Below are positions 35,171 through 47,900 of a stretch of DNA of 64,000 nt, in pieces (within the stretch, counting starts at the first letter, position 1; each line of letters starts with the position of its first letter). Under the pieces are notes generated by a model. It ran no database searches and had not been told where the DNA came from. It saw only the letters and a program-made list of their open reading frames with translations. A program made the translations under genes and the position numbers. The DNA comes from Sipunculus nudus (taxonomy: Eukaryota; Annelida; Sipuncula; Golfingiida; Sipunculidae). The stretch is taken from assembly GCA_026874595.1 (NCBI GenBank), contig CM049306.1, positions 21,997,019 to 22,061,018 of the forward strand, read 5' to 3'.

Positions 35171-37514
35171 ATTTCTGTTTCTTTCTTCAGGAACAGTTTC
35201 CTTGCAACGTACATTTAATTAATCTTTCATGTGTTCCTCACAACAACCTAATCTTTATACGTCCAATGATAGAATCCAGTCAAATATCATTGAAAACCTG
35301 AATGCCCCCGCGTTTCATTCCGGTTCAGGTTCACTGTTCAGGTCTTCAAGGTAAATATACCGGGGTATAAATTTCATGCCACGAGGAGAGCCCCACAAAA
35401 TAAATGTTAAAAATATTGGAGTGACTGCAGGATCTCTCACGCATTGTCTCCACCAGGTTATGAGTTTATACGGATGGGCGGTATGATGTTTAGGATTCAT
35501 GTAATTTAAAAGTAAGAGGCAGATAAAAATAAGTGGCAAAATTAAGATACAGGCAGCTGGACATAGAAACGTTTTTTGTTTACAGAAGTGTTGTGCTTCA
35601 TATAGTCTCGCAAGTTATTCTGCAGTCGTGCCAAAATGTTTATACATATCTTATGGAGACAGTTTCCCACTGATACCTATATTTTCTGGTAATTTTCAGA
35701 ATAAAAAAATGAGCCAACATTTCACATCTCAGTTTATAAATCTCCCCAACCCCGGTAATAAGCCTGGTATACCGGGTCTATCAGCTAGTTTATAATATTG
35801 CTGGAGTGATTTGATCATTAAGTTCCTCATGGGACTTGCGCTGACTTGAGAAATTAATTTTCACACTCTCCCGGGCGAAATTAGTCATTATCATCGTAGT
35901 TATGAGACTAAATTGTTTTTTTAATAACTCAGAGCTACTTGTCAAAATTATGAACATCTGATGACAGGCTTTTTCTCTTGTATGACTGGTGTTTGATATT
36001 TTCAACACTTGTCAGCCACAAAGGCTTTGAGAGAGTAATTTGTGTGCAGTTCGGCCAATCAGGTGAAATTGTATTAATCTACAAATTTTTGTTGAGTTCT
36101 TTGAAGAACCTTTTTATCTTTTGTAGGAGGAACCGGAAGGGTTCAACTAAAGGAGATATTTGAGGTTACAACGGATATTTTTTTTTATTTAATTTAAGGT
36201 ATTTGATCGAACTCCTGCACTCTTCAGATTAATCTCATGGATACATTCTTATCTTTATTATTCAAGGTTAAAGATTTGAAATATGGATTATAAAATATTT
36301 GAAGCAAGAACCAGCATTTGAAAAATTTGAAAAAAAATACATTAAAATGTTAATTATATTATTATTATATTATATTAATTGGACCTTTCAAGGATATTAT
36401 TTTCCATTACTGTTGAGATCTTATCGCTTATTAATCCTGAAAACAAAAAATGGATCATGACGTCGGCTGCCCACGATATCTTATATTTCCTGATGTTTCC
36501 GGTTATGTTATTCCAATATTATGAGCCGATGCACTGTAGGAACAGAATGGCTAGTGATAACAAAATATTGCCTGACAATGATTCCATCACACCTCGGGGT
36601 TAAAATTGTGTCTGAAATCTCATACGAGTAGATCGGAACCCACGATTTTTTTGCCAACGTCAATATCGGCCTATTATGCGCCGAGCTCATGTTTCACATA
36701 CATAAAACATAGAACATTCCCTGCAATTCTTACTTTCTCAAGGAAATAAATAATATTGTCCCGCAGGCCCTCTTGTTTCACGTCAACCAATCCAACAGCA
36801 TTAACGAACTGATGAATAAATCAGTATTCAAGATATGAGAAACATTTAGCCATAAAAACTTGAACTTGGGAGACAATTTTTTTCCATAATGCTCATACAT
36901 TAATCTTCAAAAGTAAACAGATAAAAAAAGGAATGGGTAGACGTAACTGCCTGTAGCTTTCCTATCGGGTTTCTATATGATTATTCTTGCATTTTACCTT
37001 GTGGGTAAAGGAAACGAGCTAGTTCTTTAAAACCGTCATTCTGTCGGCGAAAGGGAACGTAATTCTTACTCCCTGTCGAATAGATAGAAGTAAAATGAGT
37101 AAATACGAAAAGGAAATCAACCATAGTCGGTCAATGGGGCCACAATTTCTCCCATAATGTGGCACGTTTGTCCAGGGTACATATGGCCTCCGCAATTATG
37201 GTCTCTTGGACATGTCGAACACAAGACTGGCTCACAAGACTCAACATAGGCCAGACCTTGACGACTTTGTAAAAGAAACCAAGCTTAAGGTTTTCATGGA
37301 CTTCTCCTGTAAAATAAATCCTTTAAAAATGATAAATTTTATGAGACTTCAAGACTTCTCCATTTTTTTTTTTTTTAACTTTTAATTTAAATTCAGGATG
37401 CTTTAATTATATTATTCACACTATTCATTTAACTTTTCCTGGGAAAGAACACTGTAATTCAAGCTCGTAAAACCGACAACATCACAGATTCTAACTAGCA
37501 ATATGCAATTTCAC
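35171..37514. other. AT-rich non-coding stretch
   Basis: Nothing identified. Confidence 0.4.
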
Positions 37515-37537
37515 GAATGCAGGCCTCCGCCATTTGG
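37515..37537 (+). repeat. Dispersed GAATGCAGGCCTCCGCCAT motif, copy 3
   Basis: It has the same core as 7718 and 11043. A GC-richer block with repeated CCTGAA/CTGAA phrases continues to about 37680. Confidence 0.45.
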
Positions 37538-37699
37538 ACGGTCCCTGGGTCATCTGAACAGTGCGGGGTAACCTGAAATTAGGTTCAGACTACCTCCGCG
37601 GGTAATCTGAAAACGGGTTTCGATTCTTGGGGTAAACCTCAATGTGGAAAACCTGAACTTTGCACCGGTTTCCCTACTCTTATTTGGCTACCTGACATA

Positions 37700-40600
37700 T
37701 TTGGTCTTCTGTGCATGGTAGACTTTTATTTTATTATAAAACTGGCACTAACACGTGTAAATAATTGATTGCCAGGAATTATGTTCATTGTTTCCAGGAT
37801 TAAGCTTTCATCCAATTTATAAGCAGTGCCACGTTTTCCATAGAGCCAGTGGACTTTTACTATGTATCTGGAGCTATTTACCGTGGATCCGTTAAAAAGA
37901 CTTGATACCCAGAATAGCAGCAATAAACCAGGATCCAATTAAAAAGACGCCATGTGTTTGACGGGCTAATCCCAAAATTACGTTAATGATGTCAGAAGAC
38001 GTGAAGCGTCGCTAAGCGACGCAAACTTTTAAATTACCACGTCAAACGAGATCTTGCGGATGAAAAATCACTGTAGGAAATTAGATTGCTAGCTCATGAA
38101 CTCAGCTAAAATGCTGCTAATGGCACTGTAGCCATAGAAAAGGTCTAACTTATTAGATGTCGCAGCCAACCAATCACGGGTGTGTCTTTTTAACTATAAA
38201 CTACTATTTAAGAAAAGCAGAAAAGTCATTTTGTCATATGAATTTTACACTTAAGTCTCCGACGTTCTGATTTTTTATTTTTGCTCACCGGCAAGAAAAA
38301 TCTCCAGGTACCTGGTCGGCCTATTTAACTACATCTTTCGAATGAGCATGCACATCACTGGACTTTCCGGCGATTTAGGTCACTTCTGGTTTTGTTTCTT
38401 GAATTACCATTGACGTCATGAATGACGAAAGAAGGAAGTGAGGGCTACCACCTAGTTTAAATAAGGCCGTGTCTACTGTTTGTCCCATTGTTTGGAAAAA
38501 GAATACAGCAATTTATAAGTTTTCGCAAAAGCAAGATTGTGTTTCAATTTCTTCTGTTTAATTCATTAATGACATTGATGTGTTCCGAAACAGCTGATAA
38601 AACATTTTTGTGGCCAGACCTGGTTTTCACATTCATTCCAAGCAGCCAGAGGCGAAATTAAGCCCTCCCAACGGTGCCTTGTGTAGTGTTACGTTATTAA
38701 CACCGCTTATCATCGCCATTTTGGCTGATAAAAATACACTATCGTGATAGAAATTATGATCGACGGGCTAATTTATGTTTTCACAGGTTTCCGCGGGTAA
38801 TTAGTAGTGACAGTGGTGGTTTGAGGCATTCGTCAGCTAAATCACTGAGTGCTTTCAGCTTTGATCCTTTAAACAAAACCTGTTAATCTAACACAATTAA
38901 TTATAATTTTTATCGGTGCATCGTCCTCTGTTGACATAAATTAATCAGTTATGAATTTAATTAGCGTGAATTGCAGCGGAGTCCAGTTTTAGCCCATTGA
39001 ATACCATTGTTCCTTAAACATGATTTTAGAATATAGGTTTTGCGTAACTCAATGAGCCGAGTTGGAAAATTGTGTACATTACTGTTCTCCTGCCAAATAA
39101 TTAAGCATGAATTGTACAACTTGTCTGATCATGTATGTTTTAATCCAAACAGTTTAAACAACAAAAGTAATAATACCATTATATGAGACGCATTTAACGC
39201 TCCGACATACATTATACTTATTAAAGCCTTTCATGAATGGATAGGCCTAATGTATTTTCCTGAAAATTTGATAAATGATCAAACAGGTCTTAATCATAGA
39301 TATTGACAGACTGAGAGAATAAACTTTCATTTGCTTCCAGTAAACGTTTCACGCTAATTGGAGGTGCTTTTCAGTTTATATCGTTTTCAACGAAGGAGAA
39401 CTTGGTTTGCTTGAATTCCTGGGGGGTCGATCGTGTTAACAACGGGTTCCCATCTTTGGCATTTCATTTATACTCTTTTCCTTATCACGTATTTAATAAA
39501 TTGCACCATGCACCTGAAAAGATTAAGGAAATTAAAAAATGGGACCTTAATTGCAAAAGAAAGAGGCCGCGGTTATTTTGCCTCCTGTAGGTCTCCTTCC
39601 CAATAGCAGGAAGTGACAACTTTTTGGATGGTATGCGAGATTTATAAAGACATACATGGCCATGGACACTTTAACATTCCATTTTGTTAACCATGCATTA
39701 AACGAAACTTCATTACTTTATTTTAGTCTCGTTATAGATGAGCAAACCATTCTCTTCGGTTACATTAAACTCTTTCATATAGAATCCTTCTTTCTACACG
39801 AATCGCTGCGTGGATCCTTCCCATTCTCTTAATTTAACGTGTATATTGTAGCCCTCGGTTTACAATAAGTGGGACAACTTGCTGGCCCTAGAGACCAATC
39901 TAGGGACCACTACATTAGTTTATTAAGATAAAAATCTTAATCGTATATTCACCGATCCATTTTGTAACCTAAGTAACTCTGTAACCTATGTGTTTCTTTG
40001 CATGTTTCTTTTGGATACGAGCAAATTATCCGTTGACCCGCTGGTTTCAAGTAGGTGGTACTGCTGTAGACCCATCGTTAAATTTCCAAAATAATGTCAA
40101 ATTCGCCACGATTTTGTCCATAAGCAACCTTACCAAAATTTTATGGACGCATTTTTATATCATATTGCGGAGGATTAGGGGAACAGCCCATTAATAAAGG
40201 TAATCCGGGTTATCATATATGTTTCATGTATGAATCTTAACCCGTGCGATAATTGTTTATCCCAGCCGAGTTCAAGAGACATTAAGGGTGCCTTTCATCT
40301 GGCTGGCTGGCAGAGCTAACATTGATACAAAGATCGACTTGGTGAAGAGTTACACTGGCTTCTTTAAGGCCTGTATTCAGTTTAATTCCCGCAGTCACGT
40401 AGCACACACCAATGTTTGTTCAGAGTTTTTTTTTTTTACGGTTACCCGGCCAGGACGTTGGTGGTGATTTATGTGCAGGCTCTAGTTGTATTTACTTTTA
40501 TAATTATGCAAAGCAGAATGCATTTTTCTTCTAGATCTTTAGTATTAAGATTTTGGTAAGATGGTATACATCCCTGATATTGCATTACAATGATTTTGGA

Positions 40601-41058
40601 CTCTAAAATGACCTCACAGCAGTTACATGAATTATATGATCGTCATGTTGAGGGCTTCACGTCGAAACTGACCGTTTAGGTAAAGCCTCATTCCGGTATT
40701 CACTGCAAAACAACTTACGTTCGTTTCGGCAGTGATAGATGGGTCTTTGTACAGGAAGTCGTCGCTTCATTTCGGATGCGCTTCTCCGGCCCTGACTGGA
40801 AACCTTCCTTTTGCCACTTATGCGATAAAATCAGTGACACCACGACGACCGTACAGACCACCAGAAATCGATGTTAAGATAAAAAACAAAATAACATCAA
40901 ACCCCAGTCACATGACACTTAATCCCGTGGCGTTTAGCTGTAGAACGGAGAGATCAACAATGCTCGTGATCTACTGAGGAAGAACCATTGAACTTTTAAT
41001 GCTCTTTAGACATCAAAAGCTTATTGTATATATGTACCGGAAGTTGAAATTTAAAAAG
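37700..41058. other. Non-coding stretch
   Basis: No gene was recognised. A TGACGTCA (CRE-type) palindrome occurs at about 38412 in a GC-richer patch, with no exon evidence nearby. A plus-strand 81-codon frame at 40732 has no recognisable content. Confidence 0.4.
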
Positions 41059-41059
41059 G

Positions 41060-41105
41060 GTTTGAGATCCAGGCAACTACTCGTTTGAGATCCAGGCAAC
41101 TAACT
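41060..41105 (+). repeat. Short tandem duplication, period 23 bp
   Basis: GTTTGAGATCCAGGCAACTA occurs at 41060 and 41083. Confidence 0.95.
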
Positions 41106-41810
41106 ACCTGTGCAGAGAGCGTGGTAATTGTTAGGCTTTTAAACCAACCTTTTTGCATTATATAAATATGAACCCAACGAGTCAAGGAAATGATAAATGT
41201 CAATATCATTGCCCGTGAGTAGGCAGATATGTCCACAGACTCTCGTACTCTGGGCCTCATCCATTAACCGGGATATATTTCCGGCCGTTTATATCATCGC
41301 TGTGTATCGCGTGACATGCTGTAAAGCCGTGTAGGTTCATATGCGCGACAATAAGAAATGAATAGCCCGAGCAACAACGTCAGTAACACCGACCATGGTA
41401 CAATGTATAAAAAAAGGAATAGTGGTTTTTTTTATATAAAATAAGGTTTACATTGTGCCCATTGCTCGACACTAGTTATGAAGCACACGCCAGGGAATTA
41501 TTTATGTAATAGAAATACTAATTTTTACAGTAAAACCACTGCCTCTTATAAACCTATATAGTTACTCATGAACAATCTACCAGATTCAAACCACATCCTT
41601 AATCATTAATAAGTCAATTCTGTTTAATCAAAAACATCCTTTATTAATATGGGTTAATTTAGCATGATTTGAATAGATGTTGATATCTCATTCAGTGTTT
41701 GCTTACTTATAATGCTTATAAATCCTTGAAACAATAACACTGGCAGCCAACTGGACAAAGAACCCCGTTTAAAACCCTGCTTCTTGCTTACCCTTTCATA
41801 ATAGACCATA

Positions 41811-42290
41811 AACACACGATTTTCTGGAGCGCTCTACATCATTTAGCGCGCACCAAGTCCCTCAAACGCGCCAGATTTCGAGAATTTTTGGTCTGGAGCA
41901 CGCTACATTTTTACCACCGGTTCCAGATTCTAGCGCGCGCCAGACTCAGTCTGGCGCGGCCTACATATGTGCTTCGAACGTGTGTTAATAGAAGTGGAGC
42001 GCGCTATCTTTATAGCGCGCTCCAGCAAGACTTGGCTGTCATGTGACTAGGATTTTGCCATTTGCGCTAGGGGGAATCCAATCTAGACCGCGCTAAATTG
42101 CAGAATTTAACTGCGTGTAAACGCAATGCAGATTCTAGGCCGGGCCAAGTGCAATGCGGTCTAACTTGACAGGGTAGCGCGCTCTACATGGTCACTTGGT
42201 CCGGCACAGTGTGAACGCAAGTTAAAATGTAGCCCCCTCCACATTTTTCTGGACCGGTCGAGCGCGCGCAACATTTTTCTTGTGTAAATT
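41811..42290. mobile_element. GC-rich AGCGCGC-motif repeat with internal hairpin
   Basis: It contrasts sharply with the AT-rich surroundings. GAGCGCGC/TAGCGCGC/CTGGCGCG motifs, usually followed by CTACAT or CCAGA, recur at least eight times in both orientations. The centre holds a 30-nt hairpin (41995-42024). The outer ends are loosely inverted (TAAACACACGATTTTCTGG versus the reverse of TTTTTCTTGTGTAAATTGGG), suggesting a foldback or MITE-like element of about 480 bp. No target duplication was identified. Confidence 0.5.
41995..42024. repeat. 13-bp perfect inverted repeat, 4-nt loop
   Basis: TGGAGCGCGCTAT, loop CTTT, ATAGCGCGCTCCA. Confidence 0.95.
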
Positions 42291-42396
42291 GGGCTAATAT
42301 GGCCCCATAATATGGCCCCAGAGTTCTTGAGTGAGTACTTTAAAAAGGCAACATATCGCTAGAGATTATCAGTTGATAATTTACTATTGGAAGTAG

Positions 42397-42525
42397 GATT
42401 TACCAAGAAAAACAACTTTTCAGGATCGTTATTTCTCTGTATTAGCAACCCGATTGTGGAACAATCTTCCATGTGATCTCCGGTATTCAAGCAGTGTCAA
42501 TGTTTTTAAACGGAATTCGAAAACA
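42397..42525 (+). pseudogene. Non-LTR retrotransposon reverse-transcriptase C-terminal remnant
   Basis: The plus-strand frame reads DLPRKTTFQDRYFSVLATRL followed by WNNLPCDLRYSSSVNVFKRN and a stop at 42526. The pattern [S/V]-x-A-x-R-L-W-N-x-L-P-x-x-[I/L]-R with a following S-x-x-x-F-K-x-x-x-K is the well-known C-terminal signature of LINE-type (CR1/RTE-like) ORF2 proteins. A stop at 42394-42396 closes the frame upstream, so only about 43 codons survive. A 3' tail with AATGTAATGTAATTAATG-type short repeats follows to about 42690. The copy is 5'-truncated and cannot be active. Confidence 0.8.
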
Positions 42526-42700
42526 TAAATGTTTAAAGAAGCTTTTAACTAACGTTTATAAGTGATTCTTGGCTAACATTTATTCATTGTTAAATTGTAT
42601 CTCCTGAATGTTTTGTGAAGTACCATTGAAAGTATTCGTTACTGTAATGAACGTTAATAAAATGTGAATGTAATGTAATTAATGTAATTATTCTAATGTG
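42526..42700 (+). mobile_element. LINE 3' untranslated tail
   Basis: It directly follows the stop of the reverse-transcriptase remnant. It contains AATAAAATGTGAATG (AATAAA at about 42656) and a short ATGTAAT repeat at the end, as in LINEs with microsatellite-like 3' termini. Confidence 0.55.
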
Positions 42701-42832
42701 TAAGTCACAGGTTGATTGTAAGGTAGAGCAATAACCTCGGGTGGGAGGGAGTGTCAGATAGGCCCATAACCTGTAACGAACTTCATAAATATATGCTTAA
42801 CACAGCTCTAACTTAAACCTTACTTTGCAAAA

Positions 42833-42835
<3 letters not shown>

Positions 42836-42896
<61 letters not shown>
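42836..42896. repeat. (CT)n microsatellite
   Basis: About 30 CT units with one CC interruption. Confidence 0.95.
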
Positions 42897-43064
42897 GTAG
42901 ACGCGCAAACCGTCACGGCAAACTGAAACCTCTGTGATAAACTCAATAATATAACTTAATGGAAAATGTCTCTTGGGTTCCCAATACGGTACTTAAATCT
43001 TCATTGACACTGCCGAGTTCTTGGTATTGAAGTGGCTCTTGATGCCGTTTTTTTTAAGTATTTA

Positions 43065-43455
43065 ATATCCCCTCCCTAGTTGCAGGAGGGAGTTACGCCT
43101 CCGTTCGTGCGGTCGTGTGTCCGTCCGACCGCCTGTCTAAGTATTCCTGCGGTCCCAAAAACCGCACGTTACTTTACGGTGTGCGGTGACCGCAGTGGGT
43201 TGTGACCGAGGCTTAAGCGTCTTTCCATTTGTCAATCCGGAACTGGCATGTGGACCAATTTTAAACCAAACCGTTTGACCGAAACCTTTCGTCTCTCACA
43301 TATGGCCCACTCTTCAACAGATGAAGAACCCTATAGAGTTTGATGTCACGGGGTCAAAGGTCAAGGTCACAGAGCTGCGCTCCTAATTTTTACACTGTGT
43401 AAAAGGCCCAGTATAATTAAGCTCCAATGCGGGGGAATGTTCCGCTTTGCGATGC
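43065..43455. mobile_element. Interspersed repeat with GTCCGTCC start and AAGGTCAAGGTCAC
   Basis: It begins CCCTCCCTAGTTGCAGGAGGG (a small hairpin) with TCCGTCCGACCG soon after. It contains GGTCAAAGGTCAAGGTCAC and ends near TTCCGCTTTGCGATGCCCTTG. This plan is common among interspersed repeats of aquatic invertebrates (general knowledge, family not named). No coding was seen. Confidence 0.35.
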
Positions 43456-44052
43456 CCTTGTTACGTTTTTTAACAATATCATTTTCATTCATGAAGGCTC
43501 CATTCAAAATGAATTAAGACGTGGTGTTAATATATTCACAATTTAGAGAATTGTTTAATATTTTTTGTTTCCCTGTTGATAGCCAAAAAACGTTAAATAT
43601 TTTATCTCACATTCTTCAGGAGATTAAAAATCGTCCTCTCGCTCCACTTCTCGGCCCGTTGAAAAAGGCTTGCTACACATGTTGTTTCGTATATATCGCT
43701 CCCATATGTAGATGATTTTTTAATATACGTTGACCTGTGTTTTGTAAAATTTGTGCCTGTTTTCGTCTTATTTCAGGTCGTTACGAAAATGTGATAAAAG
43801 TTTCTGTTAAATTTACTGTAAAAACTTGTCTCTTTTCGAACAAAGGCCAATATATATTATCGATCAGTTTATGCAATATAGATACTTGGCGTAACAATAC
43901 TGTCAATTTTTCTCTACGACAAGTCAACCTCGAGTGCATTTAAAACACTCCGCTTGACCGAATGGTTGACCGAGAAATTGACAGGACAAAGCAGGTCTGT
44001 CGTGATGTATAGGATATTAATGAAGATTTTACCGGTGTTAGCATTTTAACAG

Positions 44053-44154
44053 GGCATTTCGGTGTCATCAAGAGCCGCCGCCCTCGCCGAGGCAGCCGTG
44101 CAGGAAATGGAGGAGTGGTCCTGGATAATGCCGGCAAGAGTGTATAGACATTAA
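44053..44154 (+). CDS. Candidate terminal exon of an unidentified gene
   Basis: After TTTAACAG (AG at 44051-44052) a frame of 33 codons reads GISVSSRAAALAEAAVQEME and ends EWSWIMPARVYRH, stop TAA at 44152-44154. The segment is GC-rich against an AT-rich background, and the peptide is alanine/glutamate helical in character. An AATAAA follows at about 44239. The frame is closed by TAA just upstream (44047-44049), so an acceptor at 44052 is the only way to extend it. The pyrimidine tract is weak. I do not recognise the protein. Minus-strand frames of up to 119 codons overlap and are less protein-like. Confidence 0.25.
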   Translation, partial: GISVSSRAAALAEAAVQEMEEWSWIMPARVYRH

Positions 44155-44299
44155 GAACTGTACCTTCTCTGGGCTTTGTCGGGTCTTTCCACAAGAAGGC
44201 AGCAAAATTTTTCCCTGCACTACCCTTATACGACCAAATAAAATTTTGAAAATAAAAGAATAAGCCCTTAACATAGACGGATATAACATCATGATGCAT

Positions 44300-46560
44300 T
44301 TTGTCAATTACCTCAGACTGCGCTATTGCAGTCTAAATTTTCAAAATGTTTCCACATCATGTGAGGGGCAACACCCTTCCCCTACCGTCCCATTCTGCAT
44401 TCATGTCATATTCCAGTCATCATAAGTGACTGATTAATGCATTGTGTCAGGGTGTTAAATACATAATTTCCTCCAGTGTAGTTGGATGATCTATGTTATG
44501 TTTTTAATTCAAATAAGACATATTTAATATTCTTTAGACCTTGGTGACAGTATATACGTGGGCAATGTGGACAATATTTCAAGGAGGCTTATATGCAAAC
44601 CAGCTAATCAAGGAAGCCAAGTGAGAATAGAAAGTAACGATTTTCCCCCTAATAAATCATGATAAAAAATGTATAAGGATAGCATATGGTTTACCTAATG
44701 TAACATGATATCTATATTAATGGTGAAACGTTGAACTGAATACAATAGATCGACAAAACGAAATTGGCACACGCAGCTAAGTGAGCTTACAACGTGGAAA
44801 TTTAATAAAGCAAAATCACACTGGAAGTATTCTTTCAAACAAATTTATTTTCGTCTACACAGTATTCTTTTACAAATGAAAACTGATATAAAATAACAAA
44901 AAAATAAGACATTAATACGGATGTTAAATTTGTGTGAATTGAAGTTCGCACACGACGACACTTCCTATCGATCACAGACGCGTGGGTACCCACGTGACGT
45001 TGATTAAAACGAGACACAGAGCTTCAATCAGAATACGCGTGGGTTCAAAGTTATGTTTATACACCACGGAAGTCTTTAATATCGTCTTCAAAGAGCTACC
45101 CAACAAAATCCCTTGCTACATCCTTTGCATCAGAATGACATTCTCTAGACCGTCAGAATGCTCAGAGGGATTAACTGGAGTAGATTCCTCTGTATGTAGG
45201 ATCCTCAGAGACTGATCGGGTCACTTAATTACATCGGATCTGTAGTCCGATTATTGTAAAGGGTACGTCCATGTGCATGGGTGGAAGCTCAAATGTAGTG
45301 ACTACACGCCACATCAGTGGATTTAATGTGCTTAAAAAAGTTATCATTTCACATTTCGAATTTATTTAGGTAATCTAAAATAATCAAAACCGGTATAAAG
45401 CTCTCAGGCCCGTATGCTGAGCATGCATGGAACTAGTACACGGATAAGCTATTAAAACAGCGGTTCAGTCTGTCAGGGGTTTGTTGACTTACTTGAGATT
45501 TCATATAGATTTCAACATATCTGTTACGAGGTTTCAAGCCAGATCCTTCAGCTCCGAAGTCCCAACATTGTAATGGAGGGCTAGTGCGATATTTTTCGAT
45601 AACTCGATATATAGATCGGCCAAAGGGATTAAAGGTGACTCTGGCCGGATTTGATGGCGTGAATATGGTAAAATCTTCATGAAATGCTGCAACAGAAACA
45701 CATTTTTAGTTTTTTTTTTTGTGGAATGCTTGTGAAAATTACATTGTTGACGCCTATGAAAGTTTTTGTAATCAAGATAAAACGTATTAGTTGGCTTTAT
45801 CAACGCTCATACGATTCCGATGTAAATGAACCAATATTGTATAACCATTGAATATTCCATCAGTCAAGAAACTAGCGGAGCTATCGGAAATTATTGTTAT
45901 ATGACAGAACTGATTATATAGATAAATGTTCATTGAATCTATTTTTCTTCGTAGTCAGCCATTATTTGTTTCATTTATTTCATAATATAATTTATATGAA
46001 GGGTGTGGTTTTCTACACAAATGGAACCTTTCATGGGCTTCACCGTTTGTTTCCACTCTAGATTCATAAAAAACAGGTCCCATTGATGCGGGTTATAAAA
46101 TAAGCGTTACATGATCATACTGCAAACACAAAGTGAAGGGAAATCAAACGTAATAAGGAAAATCAGAATCAAACAAATGTTGAGTTAAACGTTTGATGCA
46201 ACAAGAAGAGTCAGTACATATCACTGTGACGCCTTGTATATACGATAATCGATATCACGTTATGAAACAAGCCGGCTATGGGAACTAGAGGCCCGCTCAG
46301 TTGACCCAGCATTATACGCGGGGGAGACGATTATAGGCGAGAAATTAGAGATAATCACGGAACAGCTGGACGTATAAAAATGCTGATCGTCATTAGACCA
46401 GGCGTGCTTGGACTGATTCATGTAACCTGCAGGGAGATTGTGTAACCAGTGCATTTCGGTGATACCTTATGCGCTGGTGAATTCATTGCTTTGGAATGTC
46501 TGTTGCCTCCTGTCTGTTGGTTTATCCGCATTCATAATTATAACAATAATATAATACAAA
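44300..46560. other. Non-coding stretch
   Basis: A minus-strand 89-codon frame at 45534-45803 overlaps a GTGCGATATTTTTCGATA string shared with the possible element at 11990. Nothing firm was identified. Confidence 0.35.
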
Positions 46561-46572
46561 TAGCAATAATAA

Positions 46573-46614
<42 letters not shown>

Positions 46615-47070
46615 TAATTGACGATAATAATTGACAATAATAATGATAATTATTAATAATAATAGATAATTAATTATAATAAAATAAAATAAAAATTTAA
46701 TGAAAATACTTATAATTATGTTAAATATAAAATAGTAAATAATAATAAAGATTCTAATAATAATAATAAGTAATGATAATTATTAATGATCATAAAAAAT
46801 AAAAAAATAATAAATAATAATAACAATAATCAAAAATATATAATAATAAATAATAATACTTAATGAAAATGAATAATAATAAAATTTAATGATAATAATA
46901 AATAATAAAAATAATAAATAATAATAACAATAATAAAAAATAATGATAAATCATAATATTAAAAGTACTACTACTACTAATAATAATAATAATAATAATA
47001 ATTATAATAGTAATAATAATAATAACAATACATAAATAAATTATGATAATTATAATGATAATAATAATTT
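46560..47070. repeat. AAT-rich trinucleotide low-complexity block
   Basis: About 500 bp of AATAAT with AAC, GAT, AAA and TTA variants. Plus- and minus-strand frames give poly-Ile/poly-Asn and are not genes. Confidence 0.95.
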
Positions 47071-47399
47071 TACAAAAAAACAAAGTCAAATCTCAAAATT
47101 GCCTTTAATAAATAAAAAGAATATTTAAACATTCTGTTCAATCACTTTGTTAATTAACTGTCCATATGGTAAAAATGACCTGACGTCTGGTACGGACCAC
47201 TTATATTTAAGCTGGTTCCCAGCTCTGTGCCGCCAGGAATGCATATTTTTTATATGTATGTACCGAGTTAAGGCAGGGTTCAAGGCTTCAGATATGAATT
47301 AAGCCAATTATAGGTTTGTTCCTGATATCGCTTTTACTATTGCTGACCGGAGATTACAGCTGAGCTTTAGATTCAATTTGCTTCATCTTCCAGGTTACC

Positions 47400-47900
47400 A
47401 TTTTTTACACCCGTCTATGGCGGGACGTATTATGGTATACACACGGTCTGTCCGTCCATCCGTCTGTCCTTCCATCCGTTAACTTTTAGTGACGAAGCGA
47501 TAACTAAGCTGGGGTTTGCTGGATTTTCAAAACTCACCTTTGCTACATACCAATAGATTATCTCGCCCTAGTTTGAATAAAGGCATTATCCATGCATTTG
47601 AATGAGGTCAGAGCACACCTGACGAGTTCCTTATGAAAAAAATAATTTGATAAAAAAGGACGTTTGTTCAGACCAATCCAAAGAAGCTAAAGAAAAGGTC
47701 AATGGAATATCTAAAATCAGGGTCTCCACTATCGGTAACCATGGTGACGCAGGTGACCAACAATATGGGCAATTCTAAAAACGTCATATTAACATATCAA
47801 TTTTTTCCACAATTTATACTTACATCTGGGTATTTTGGTATTTTTTTATCCGGATGTTTCACTGGAGAGATGATGTAATCGAATACAAAATAACGTAACG
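47400..47900. mobile_element. Interspersed repeat with GGCGGGACGTATTATGG and GTCCGTCC
   Basis: The start ACCCGTCTATGGCGGGACG..TATTATGGTATACAC..GGTCTGTCCGTCC is of a kind common in mollusc interspersed repeats. The body extends roughly to 47900 and the limits are uncertain. No coding frame. Confidence 0.4.

Noticed and set aside
34993-35301. 102-codon plus-strand frame
   Set aside because: Its first half lies in a poly-C-family repeat copy, and the frame is not kept in the other copies.
46886-47089. 67-codon poly-Ile minus-strand frame
   Set aside because: It is a translation of the AAT-rich block.
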